Of a DNA stretch of 64,000 nucleotides, positions 24,444 through 31,134 are shown in pieces. Positions within the stretch are counted from its first letter, which is position 1, and each line of letters starts with the position of its first letter. The stretch is from positions 90,977 to 154,976 of IMG/VR virus record IMGVR_UViG_3300026097_000008; one strand, given 5' to 3'. The notes under the pieces are model-generated. The model was not told where the DNA came from and did no database searches. It saw nothing but the letters and a program-made list of their open reading frames with translations. This DNA comes from a virus. The position numbers were made by a program, and so were the translations under genes.

Positions 24444-25310
24444 ATGAGTAGTTTTCTTCAAAATTATCAAAGACAACCTAAACTTTTTATAGATTTACCT
24501 AGTAAAGGAAAATACTATGATGCGTCTATTGTAGAAGATGAACAGTATGTGCAAATTCCTGTATTTGGAATGAATGCAATGGACGAAATTATGTTTAAAA
24601 CTCCTGATGCATTGTTCGGAGGCGAAGCTACAGCACAAGTTATACAGAGTTGTATTCCTACAATTAAAGAACCGTGGAAGCTAGTAGGCTTTGATATTGA
24701 TTTTATTTTAATTGCAATAAGAATTGCTACCTACGGCGACGATATGGCTGTATCAACACAATGCCCTAAATGTGCAGAAAGAACAGAAAACAACCTAAGT
24801 TTAACCAACATGATTCAAACTTATGAAACTTTTCCAGTTGATCATAGCTTTTCTATAGACGATCTAACATTTAATCTTAAGCCTTTGACATATAAGCAAA
24901 TGACAGATTTTAGTATCGAAAACTACACTTACGAACGGCAACTTTTACAAATTGCTCAACAAACAGAAATGTCTGATGATGATAAAAATAAAGCAACACA
25001 AGACATATACAATAAAATTAACGACTTAAATTTGCGTGTTGCTATTTCATATGTTAAATCTATTTCTAACAATACAGAAGCAGAAACTAATATTGAAAAT
25101 ATAACACAATTTATTATTCAAAATGACGCTGTTTTTTATAATAATTTAAAAGACAGTGTATTTGAACTAAGCAATCGTTGGCGTGTTCCTAAAATGACTG
25201 CACAGTGTGCAAATGAAGAATGTAATCATGAGTATGAATCAAAAGTAGAATTGGATTACTCAAATTTTTTCGGACTCAAATTCTTACACTCTCGGAATCT
25301 GATCTCTTAA
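24444..25310 (+). CDS. Baseplate hub / tail assembly chaperone, gp26/gp51-like (288 aa)
   Basis: A 288-residue protein of the T4 baseplate hub assembly type. The N-terminal LFIDLPSKGKYYD and VFGMNAMDEIMFKTPDALFGG segments (residues 14-60) are characteristic. Two cysteine pairs, C107-PK-C110 and C255-ANEE-C260, could form a zinc site. In T4 the equivalents gp26 and gp51 act in hub assembly beside the tape measure. The ribosome binding site is weak (GCGAGA). The zero-frame product ends 12 residues after a U UUU UUC slippery site; slipping -1 there would add 77 residues. Gene order and frameshift resemble the G/GT tail assembly chaperones of lambda-like phages. Separate gp26 and gp51 genes are not seen in the window. 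Confidence 0.75.
   Translation: MSSFLQNYQRQPKLFIDLPSKGKYYDASIVEDEQYVQIPVFGMNAMDEIMFKTPDALFGGEATAQVIQSCIPTIKEPWKLVGFDIDFILIAIRIATYGDDMAVSTQCPKCAERTENNLSLTNMIQTYETFPVDHSFSIDDLTFNLKPLTYKQMTDFSIENYTYERQLLQIAQQTEMSDDDKNKATQDIYNKINDLNLRVAISYVKSISNNTEAETNIENITQFIIQNDAVFYNNLKDSVFELSNRWRVPKMTAQCANEECNHEYESKVELDYSNFFGLKFLHSRNLIS
25265..25271 (+). other. Candidate programmed -1 ribosomal frameshift site
   Basis: T TTT TTC heptamer, a canonical X XXY YYZ slippery sequence, with zero-frame codons TTT (Phe275) and TTC (Phe276). An overlapping A AAT TTT heptamer lies at 25262-25268. The -1 frame is open from here for 77 codons, while the zero frame stops at 25310. Confidence 0.65.
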
Positions 25311-25504
25311 GTTTAGTAGACGATTACGAAAACGATGTAAAACGTATCAAAGACGAACGTTATAGGTTGGGTTGGTATATGAGAGGTTCAATAACATATC
25401 AAAATCTAATGTATAATATTACTAGAGATGATATTGAAATCTTAAACAATATTATCAAAGATAATATAGAAGCTACAGAAAAAACTAGATTGCCTTTAAT
25501 TTAA
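25271..25504 (+). CDS. C-terminal chaperone extension reached by -1 frameshift (77 codons)
   Basis: This frame runs from CGG at 25271 to TAA at 25502-25504 and has no good start of its own: the first ATG is at codon 37 (25379), inside what looks like a conserved WYMRGS motif and without a ribosome binding site. The peptide is protein-like: a helical SESDLLSLVDDYENDVKRIK stretch, then RYRLGWYMRGSITYQNLMY and a terminal IIKDNIEATEKTRLPLI. Joined to residue 276 of the upstream protein it gives a fusion of about 353 residues. It ends 3 bases from the stop of the convergent 432-residue gene. Confidence 0.65.
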   Translation, partial: RTQILTLSESDLLSLVDDYENDVKRIKDERYRLGWYMRGSITYQNLMYNITRDDIEILNNIIKDNIEATEKTRLPLI

Positions 25505-25507
25505 TTC

Positions 25508-26806
25508 TTATCCAGGATCTCCTGAACGCATAATTTCTTTTGCTTCTTCTTTTCCGCGCTTATAAGCAGCTTGCATTTTTGGATTTGATTTAATAAAGTC
25601 TTTAATAATTGCTTTTGCTTTGTTAGGATTTATTGCATTATTCTTGTTTTCTGTATAGGTTATACTATCTCTTACAATATCTCCTGCATCGTCGGCACCG
25701 GCTATTCCCCCTAACCAGTCTAGACGTTCGCCAAACCATTGTTGAGTTCCGTCAACTGCTAGTGCAGTTCCTAAAATTCTTGCAGGGTTCATTAGAGGTC
25801 CAGACATGTTGTTTTCTAACCAATCATTAATTCCTAAAGATTCAAATAACTGATACAATGCCATAGTGCCGCCTACTACAAAGGCACCGCCTGCAACAAG
25901 TGATAATATAGCACCAACCCCGCCAGTGCCTATAGAAAATCCTGTAAGCAAGGCGAATGCTGTCCATCCTCCTGCTAGTACAATGCTTATAACAGCTTCA
26001 ACTATTAATTGATTAAATCTTTCTACAGCTTCTAAATATGCTCTACTTACGCCTGGTGTAAGATTACCGTTTTCTAAACCTGTTAAAAATGCTTGGCGTC
26101 CTGCTTTATCAACATTATTAGCATCGTTTTTTATAGCTCGTAAATAAGCATCCAGTTGATCTTCGAAAGCAGATATATTAATTGCAGAATTTAAAACTAC
26201 AGCAATTTTTGTACTAAAAAGTGCCTTAAGTGTTGAAGCTACACGTGATCCTAAAGCGTCTAATATTTTTCCTAATAAACCTTTTGGAGGATCGTCTGGA
26301 GTATCAGGAGTATCTGGTTTAGCAGTAGGCTTTACTTTATCATCTCCAGGACGTACATCTTTACCAGCAGCCGAATTGCGAATACGTTCTGCTTCTGCAT
26401 CTGCTGCTGCAATCTGTGCTCTAGTATATGATTGACCATTTACCTTAATTTTTCCGTGTCTAGACAACTTTCTTTGTTGGCTTCTACTAAGACTATCACT
26501 TGTAGGTGTGCCAGGTTTAACACCTGCTTTTAATTCACCAGGATCTTTAGGAGTATCAGTAGGTGTTGCAGGACCAACTTTAGGAGCATCGCCTTTAGGC
26601 TGATCTACGATTGGAGTTGGCGCTTTTGCACCAGGCAACATTTCCTTAGCTCGTATTTCAGCAGCATATCTGTTAGATGCAATAGATGTTTTTCCATCAG
26701 GAGCAGTAATTTTTATCTGTCCGTCATCAAGTGTATCAAAAGAAAATCCTTGAAGTGGTCCTTTTTTTACAATAGTTTTTGCTTCTGTTATTTGATATAC
26801 CTTCAT
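25508..26806 (-). CDS. Membrane-segment-containing virion-type protein, function unknown (432 aa)
   Basis: A 432-residue protein with an N-terminal MKVYQITEAK tag, a Pro/Thr/Asp-rich disordered linker (residues about 60-175), then a helical region with two long hydrophobic segments at about 268-290 and 297-318 separated by a Gly-rich turn. The C-terminus is basic and helical. I recognise no catalytic motif. Late expression (late box 25 bases upstream, GAAGGA ribosome binding site) and location among tail genes suggest a virion protein that could be delivered into, or act on, the host membrane. A late membrane protein acting in lysis is an alternative, but the size is unusual for a holin. Both are inference. 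Confidence 0.55.
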   Translation of the reverse strand: MKVYQITEAKTIVKKGPLQGFSFDTLDDGQIKITAPDGKTSIASNRYAAEIRAKEMLPGAKAPTPIVDQPKGDAPKVGPATPTDTPKDPGELKAGVKPGTPTSDSLSRSQQRKLSRHGKIKVNGQSYTRAQIAAADAEAERIRNSAAGKDVRPGDDKVKPTAKPDTPDTPDDPPKGLLGKILDALGSRVASTLKALFSTKIAVVLNSAINISAFEDQLDAYLRAIKNDANNVDKAGRQAFLTGLENGNLTPGVSRAYLEAVERFNQLIVEAVISIVLAGGWTAFALLTGFSIGTGGVGAILSLVAGGAFVVGGTMALYQLFESLGINDWLENNMSGPLMNPARILGTALAVDGTQQWFGERLDWLGGIAGADDAGDIVRDSITYTENKNNAINPNKAKAIIKDFIKSNPKMQAAYKRGKEEAKEIMRSGDPG

Positions 26807-26830
26807 AATCGTCCTTCGATATTGTTAAGT

Positions 26831-26838
26831 ATATTTAT
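26831..26838 (-). promoter_or_regulatory. Late promoter box for the 432-aa gene
   Basis: Minus-strand ATAAATAT, one base from the ATAAATAC core, 25 bases before the ATG at 26806 with GAAGGA between them. Confidence 0.55.
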
Positions 26839-26883
26839 GTCTCAACTTCGTTGATCCAAGTTTTCGCTATCGCTCAAACTGTT

Positions 26884-26942
26884 TACTTCGTAATTAATTA
26901 TGTGATATATTATTTGAAACGCATTATTACGAAGTAATAATG
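26884..26942. repeat. Palindromes sharing TTAC/GTAA arms
   Basis: CATTATTAC-GAA-GTAATAATG at 26922-26942 is a perfect nine-base hairpin with a three-base loop. A shorter TTAC-TTC-GTAA element just before it (about 26883-26893) uses the same arms with the complementary loop. These could be a protein-binding site or the 3' end of a transcript; no T-run follows. Confidence 0.5.
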
Positions 26943-26970
26943 TTTAAGTTTCATGTAGATTGTTTCAGTC

Positions 26971-27106
26971 AGACGGAACCTGTTACGGTTCCATCTAATC
27001 TCAAAAATAGCTTCATGTGAGTTCGCCACCAGCCGAGACTTGGAAGTAGGTGTTTTCTGCTACACAATGGGCTCTGACCTTTCCCAACCTACGTCGACAT
27101 CACATA
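26971..27106 (-). ncRNA. Second candidate structured RNA or long leader element
   Basis: Read on the minus strand, a closing stem TATGTGA / TCACATG (27100-27106 with 27014-27020) encloses GTAG / CTAC (27089-27092 with 27046-27049), which itself encloses TGGG / CCCA and GTGT / ACAC hairpins, forming a junction. It is followed by a continuous ten-base stem AGATGGAACC / GGTTCCGTCT with a six-base loop (26971-26996). The U-G pair in that stem and the one in the closing stem would be mismatches on the plus strand, favouring minus-strand transcription. A late-like box ATAAATGC at 27111-27118 would start the RNA at the closing stem. No intrinsic terminator is seen, so it may instead be part of a long 5' leader of the 432-residue gene. 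Confidence 0.45.
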
Positions 27107-27110
27107 ATGC

Positions 27111-27118
27111 GCATTTAT
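27111..27118 (-). promoter_or_regulatory. Late-like promoter box before the second structured element
   Basis: Minus-strand ATAAATGC, one base from the ATAAATAC core used elsewhere. It places a start near 27106, the first base of the element's closing stem. Confidence 0.4.
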
Positions 27119-27165
27119 TTGCACTTTATCTGTAAAAATACAAGTTAAAGTGCAAATGATTGCAC
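27118..27165. repeat. Overlapping alternative inverted repeats
   Basis: TTTGCACTTTA (27118-27128) pairs perfectly with TAAAGTGCAAA (27146-27156). The second arm can instead pair as GTGCAA-ATGA-TTGCAC (27150-27165). The two hairpins are mutually exclusive, so this may be a switch-like or operator structure. It lies between the early block and the second structured element. Confidence 0.6.
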
Positions 27166-27412
27166 ACTATGCTACCTTCCGCTTCGTTCCTGTTGCTAAG
27201 AAGTTTTTGTGTGTAATTTGCAGTTTTTCGAATGACAGCAATTCATCCTATGTCAATACGTTGGGCATATGGTTCGAACCCTCAGACTCACTTCCATTTT
27301 TCAGGATACTAGGATCTACCTAGGGGAGTGTCTCAACATGTTACGTGTGCTCCGATCAAGGATGCTTTTTCCACAGCGGTATTACAATCTGGCCCGCTAA
27401 CCTTATGTGCTG

Positions 27413-27649
27413 TTATATGCTGCCTTTTGGTAACCATGTAACAAATTTGCCGTTGCAATCGTTACATATTACTTTGCCTGCGTGTGGGCCTAAATCTAAC
27501 TTTATAACTTGCCAGTTGTGATTTTCGTGGATGCCTAACTTGATATCTTTCTTAGGTTTTTTCTTTTTCAATTGATTGCGTTCAATTGCTTCGGCATAGT
27601 GATCTATCTTATCGTATTGATTACGTTTTTGATGATTTAACTTTGCCAT
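27413..27649 (-). CDS. Small zinc-binding-type protein (78 aa)
   Basis: A 78-residue protein with a Lys-rich N-terminal half (LKKKKPKKD near residues 27-35) and a C-terminal HENHNW...CNDCNGKFVTWLPKG segment. H41, H44, C62 and C65 have the spacing of a small HxxH/CxxC zinc site. Proteins like this recur in T4-like marine phages, but I know of no assigned function. Its start lies 29 bases inside the upstream GIY-YIG gene, and it is the last gene of the gp47-gp46 transcription unit, which suggests a role in DNA metabolism. Confidence 0.65.
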   Translation of the reverse strand: MAKLNHQKRNQYDKIDHYAEAIERNQLKKKKPKKDIKLGIHENHNWQVIKLDLGPHAGKVICNDCNGKFVTWLPKGSI

Positions 27650-28067
27650 GTTCTAAAAGTGCCGTCCTAAGTTTTTCTGACCCGCCTACTCTAACATTAA
27701 TAATACCATTGTAGTATTCATCTGTTTCAAGTACACGCCTGTCAAATTGTTCTCTTGCCTCTATGTAGGACATTTCGCCCCTACCTTTACATAGGTATAA
27801 TATTTCTCTTGTGAAGTTTTCTGGGCCTAGTGCTGCAACGTCAGCATTGAGTCTATCAGATGATCCCCAATAGTCTTTCCAATCGCTTTCTTTTGTGCCG
27901 CGCCTTTTATTTTTCTTGCCTTTGAGTGGAGGTTTGGTAGTTTTAAATTTTGCAAGTTTTTTGCCTATATATTTTTGCCCAGTAGTTAGATTGGTTATGA
28001 GATAAACAAAACCTTCGTATTCGTCTGGTATTGTTTCTATTACTTTGCCTTGATAAGTCCACTCCAT
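27621..28067 (-). CDS. GIY-YIG nuclease-like protein (148 aa)
   Basis: A 148-residue protein with GFVYLITNLTTGQKYIGKK (residues about 19-37), the signature opening of the GIY-YIG nuclease fold (here VYL and YIG). A basic loop and an ARE-Q-FDRR-L region follow, with Glu as possible metal ligand. It resembles small Seg-type or repair-type GIY-YIG proteins. It is embedded in the recombination block between gp46 and a zinc-binding-like gene and interrupts no other gene, so it may be a domesticated repair or DNA-processing nuclease rather than an active homing element. Confidence 0.7.
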   Translation of the reverse strand: MEWTYQGKVIETIPDEYEGFVYLITNLTTGQKYIGKKLAKFKTTKPPLKGKKNKRRGTKESDWKDYWGSSDRLNADVAALGPENFTREILYLCKGRGEMSYIEAREQFDRRVLETDEYYNGIINVRVGGSEKLRTALLEHGKVKSSKT

Positions 28068-28091
28068 GCGTGTACTTACCGATTGCCTATG

Positions 28092-28289
28092 TTATTTGCT
28101 TTCTATCTTGGTTTGATGCTTTTCGTGTATTTCTTCCATGCGGGCCTTTGCAAGTTCTCGTATTTTTCTTAACCAACGCCTTGCTTCTCTGTGTGTTCGC
28201 ACACTATTTCGAGCCTCAAACTTTTCGTTTGCCTTAAAATAGGCCATGTATGCCTTTGTTAGTTGATCGTGTGTATCGTCTTCAATCAT
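28092..28289 (-). CDS. Small charged helical protein (65 aa)
   Basis: A 65-residue, mainly helical, charged protein (YMAYFKANEKFEARNSVRTH and REARRWLRKIRELAKARMEE). No domain was recognised. Small proteins of this type are common in T4-like marine phage recombination blocks. Its ATG shares a base with the gp46 stop at 28289, so it is translationally coupled to gp46 and may work with the gp46/gp47 complex, which is an inference from position. Confidence 0.55.
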   Translation of the reverse strand: MIEDDTHDQLTKAYMAYFKANEKFEARNSVRTHREARRWLRKIRELAKARMEEIHEKHQTKIESK

Positions 28290-30061
28290 TAATCTACAAT
28301 GTCTATGTCATTTGCATATGACGTAAAGCCATTCTCCTTCACAACTTTCATAACATGATTAACTCTTCCAACTAATTCGTCTTTGTGCGAGATTAGATAG
28401 ACATTTTTATCACGTTCGCGCCCCATTTTCTTAAGGACGCTTAGTGCATTTTCTACACCAGCGGTATCCATACCGCTATCGATAAGTTCGTCAATGAACA
28501 GTAAGTTAATGTTTTGATATAAACTTTCCCAAACATCTCTAAATGCAAAGCTCATACCTAATATAAGTCTGTTGCGCTCACCACGACTCAGATTATCAAA
28601 GTCTAGATCCTGACCTAACTGTGTAATTTCAACGTTTAGATCATTTTGGAATACAACTTGATGCGGCAGACCCAAACGATCGAGATAGTATGTAAGTCTA
28701 TTGTTTAGATATGCGAGATTTTGATCAATAATTTTCTTACGTATAAAACTATCTTTGTTTGTAAGAAGTTTAAGCAAAAATTCTTGGTGTTCCTTAAAGC
28801 TTGTAAGATCATTTACAGGCATCCAGTCAATATCTTGTAGTGCAGTTTCTGTCAGATCGTTAATTTGTTCTTGATAAGGATCTGCTTCTGTTTGCTTTGC
28901 TTCTAATGTTTGTTTTAAACTATCAACATTCTGTCTATGTTCGTAAGCTTCTTTAGCAGTTTCATAAAATGTATTAGGACGTCCGTTGATATCGCCAATT
29001 TCACCTAATCCTGCAAGAACATCTTGTAGTTTTGTACTAACTTCGGTTTGATATGCTATTGCATCGTTTAATTCTTTAGTTTTTCTAGACAAAATTTCTT
29101 CTTTTTTGTCTGCGTGAAGCTCTTGTCCGCAAGTATAACATGTAGCATCGTCAAGATTTGAGATGTCTTTTTCTGCTTTTTCAACACTTTTATCAGCACG
29201 TAATAGTGCCGAGTCCAGTGTGCTTTTTTCCTTATTAAGAGCCAAAATAGCATTGTTCATTTCTGTCCAATTAGACAGTTTTTCGTGTGCTTCTAGCTCG
29301 GCATCAATATCTAGTTTTTCTAATTGTGCAATACCCTGTGATAATTTTTCACAATCTTGCTTCTGTTTAGATTGCCAAGCACGTTGTCTACCTTCTAATG
29401 TGCTAATGCTTTCATTAATTTTTTCATTAGCTGTTTGAATTGCATTAATTTTTGCAGTTTCCTCTGTGATTGCTTCTTTGGTCACACGAACTTGTTCTTT
29501 AAGTGCTTCTGCCTTTTCTGTAAGAATCGTAATACCTAACAATTGTTCGATAATAGCACGTTGATCATTTGCTCGCATACTTAAGAACGGCTCAGTGTAG
29601 GTATTAAGTGCAACAATATGCTTAAACATATCGTGACTCATGTTTAGTAAGTCATTAATAAATTCTTGTGTTTTACGACTATCGCCTTGCGATTCATCGA
29701 TCATTTCTTGTTCTTGATCATTAATATAAAACTTAAGAACGTTAGGCGAACGTCCTCTTTCAATACGATAATCTTGTCCATCTTTCTCAAAATGCAAAGT
29801 CACTAACATTCCCTTGCTATTTGTCTTATTAATAAGATTATTACGCTTGATGTTAGTCAATGCAGTACCGTATAATGCATACGATAGTGCATTAATAATA
29901 GTTGTTTTACCAGTACCATTGCGGGATCCGCTGTCGTCTCCGCCTTGATCTAGATTTTCACCTAGCACAAGTGTTAATTGTTCTCTATTAAAGTCAACAG
30001 CTTGAGTTTGATTGCCCACGCTCATAAAATTCTTGACGGTAAGATCTTTAATTTTTATCAT
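28289..30061 (-). CDS. gp46: Recombination endonuclease subunit gp46 (Rad50/SbcC-like ATPase)
   Basis: A 590-residue SMC-type ATPase. The Walker A motif SRNGTGKTT lies at residues 47-55, a coiled-coil region follows, and the zinc hook C308-YT-C311 sits at its apex. A second coil leads to the ABC signature LSRGERNRL (about residue 490) and a Walker B FIDELIDSG (about residue 520). With gp47 it forms the nuclease that resects DNA ends for recombination-dependent replication and that also degrades host DNA in T4. Length is close to T4 gp46 (560). The start overlaps the gp47 stop (ATGA), giving stoichiometric coupling. Confidence 0.95.
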   Translation of the reverse strand: MIKIKDLTVKNFMSVGNQTQAVDFNREQLTLVLGENLDQGGDDSGSRNGTGKTTIINALSYALYGTALTNIKRNNLINKTNSKGMLVTLHFEKDGQDYRIERGRSPNVLKFYINDQEQEMIDESQGDSRKTQEFINDLLNMSHDMFKHIVALNTYTEPFLSMRANDQRAIIEQLLGITILTEKAEALKEQVRVTKEAITEETAKINAIQTANEKINESISTLEGRQRAWQSKQKQDCEKLSQGIAQLEKLDIDAELEAHEKLSNWTEMNNAILALNKEKSTLDSALLRADKSVEKAEKDISNLDDATCYTCGQELHADKKEEILSRKTKELNDAIAYQTEVSTKLQDVLAGLGEIGDINGRPNTFYETAKEAYEHRQNVDSLKQTLEAKQTEADPYQEQINDLTETALQDIDWMPVNDLTSFKEHQEFLLKLLTNKDSFIRKKIIDQNLAYLNNRLTYYLDRLGLPHQVVFQNDLNVEITQLGQDLDFDNLSRGERNRLILGMSFAFRDVWESLYQNINLLFIDELIDSGMDTAGVENALSVLKKMGRERDKNVYLISHKDELVGRVNHVMKVVKENGFTSYANDIDIVD

Positions 30062-31068
30062 AGTTCGTTATAAATGTCCAAAAGTGTTTTCTTGTCGTAG
30101 TTAGTAGTGTCTAATGCAGATATTTCTCCTGCAACAATCTGATCAACACTTTCAAAGTGCTGAATGTCTAATTGTGTCGAAATTTCTTCCATTTGTTTTT
30201 GCGGAATAAGACTTATCTCTCTACAGTTGTATTGTCTAATGAATGTCTCTTTGATAAATTGTGCTTCTTCATAACTGATAGGCTTATCAATAGTGACACG
30301 TAGGTACATTTTAGGTTTTATAATACTTTCGATATTATCTAGTAAATTGCTTAATGCTATAGTTCTGTATTTAGGACAATTAGGCCAGTTAATATATTCA
30401 GGTTCCTTGCCGTTTTCGCGATCAAGGATCATCATACCACGCTCGTCGTCTCCAGCATCTGCATAGTTATGGGGAAATGCATTACCTATATAGTGTACTT
30501 TACCTTGTTTTTGCCGCTTGTGAAAGTGACCACTGAATACATATTCTTGATTTTTAAAATGTTCTACTTTTAAATCACCATGATCAGGCATTTGCACCAT
30601 AGCGTTCATGTAAAAGCTAGGAAGTTCAAAGTGACCAAACATGTATTTGGCTTTGATCTTTTCAATCTTCTTCCATTCATCGCCTACTAGCCACGGAACA
30701 AGACACACGTCGTCTTCTTGATAAATTTCATCAACAAATGTAATACCTGGAATATGTTTTGCAAATGCAGTTGAATTTACGTCACGCTTGTCTTTGTAGT
30801 ATAAATCGTGGTTGCCGTCAAAGAAGTAAAACTTTTCAAAAGCAGAACCAAGTTTTTCCATACTACGAATGGTTGCATCCATAGTCGTAAGGTTAAGACT
30901 GTTGCGATTGTGATGCCAATCGCCACAAAAGATACCAGTTTCACAACCATTGGCTTGTGCTTGTTCGATAAACCAGTCGACAAATTCTTCGCAATCGTCG
31001 TTGTGTACACGCGAGTTGCCTTTTAGACCAAAATGGATGTCTGTAAACACCGCAGCTTTTTTAAACAA
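30058..31068 (-). CDS. gp47: Recombination endonuclease subunit gp47 (Mre11/SbcD-like)
   Basis: A 336-residue calcineurin-like phosphoesterase. The metal-binding motifs are all present: D10-I-H12, GD50-W-H-H, GNH87D, H146 in FGHFELP, and GHFH at 180-183. It is the nuclease subunit partnering gp46. T4 gp47 has 339 residues. It is the first gene of an early unit (gp47, gp46, 65-aa, GIY-YIG, 78-aa), driven by a near-perfect sigma70 promoter 28 bases upstream, with a GAGGAATTTAATTTTG leader before the ATG. Confidence 0.95.
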   Translation of the reverse strand: MFKKAAVFTDIHFGLKGNSRVHNDDCEEFVDWFIEQAQANGCETGIFCGDWHHNRNSLNLTTMDATIRSMEKLGSAFEKFYFFDGNHDLYYKDKRDVNSTAFAKHIPGITFVDEIYQEDDVCLVPWLVGDEWKKIEKIKAKYMFGHFELPSFYMNAMVQMPDHGDLKVEHFKNQEYVFSGHFHKRQKQGKVHYIGNAFPHNYADAGDDERGMMILDRENGKEPEYINWPNCPKYRTIALSNLLDNIESIIKPKMYLRVTIDKPISYEEAQFIKETFIRQYNCREISLIPQKQMEEISTQLDIQHFESVDQIVAGEISALDTTNYDKKTLLDIYNEL

Positions 31069-31095
31069 AATTAAATTCCTCTTTTATGCTGTCTT

Positions 31096-31124
31096 ATAAT
31101 AGCAGTTTTTTTGACAGGTGTCAA
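31096..31124 (-). promoter_or_regulatory. sigma70-type early promoter of the gp47-gp46 unit
   Basis: Minus-strand TTGACA (31119-31124), exactly 17 bases, TATTAT (31096-31101). It sits in the 66-base gap after gp55 and lets the recombination genes be transcribed independently of gp55. Confidence 0.85.
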
Positions 31125-31134
31125 GAGAATTTTG

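Larger units (their letters stand above)
26807..27412. other. 606-base non-coding region rich in inverted repeats
   Basis: No convincing gene lies here on either strand. From right to left it holds the 3' flank of the early block with a CTAGG-ATCTA-CCTAG hairpin (near 27309-27323), an 11-base inverted repeat at 27118-27156, a late-like box at 27111-27118, a structured element at 26971-27106, an AT hairpin at 26922-26942, and the late box at 26831-26838. I see no tRNA. Confidence 0.6.

Noticed and set aside
25379-25504. Separate small gene starting at the ATG at 25379
   Set aside because: No ribosome binding site, and the same frame continues upstream to the slippery site with protein-like sequence, so a frameshift extension explains it better.
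27251-27256. Minus-strand TTGACA as an early promoter
   Set aside because: No acceptable -10 hexamer occurs at 16-18 bases; the best is ATTCGA.
27271-27280. GGTTCGAACC, a tRNA T-loop-like sequence
   Set aside because: Neither strand gives a pairing five-base T-stem around it, and no anticodon arm or acceptor stem fits; the string is a simple palindrome.
27156-27323. Plus-strand 55-codon ORF in the non-coding region
   Set aside because: No ribosome binding site, its ATG lies inside an inverted repeat, and the peptide shows no protein-like features.
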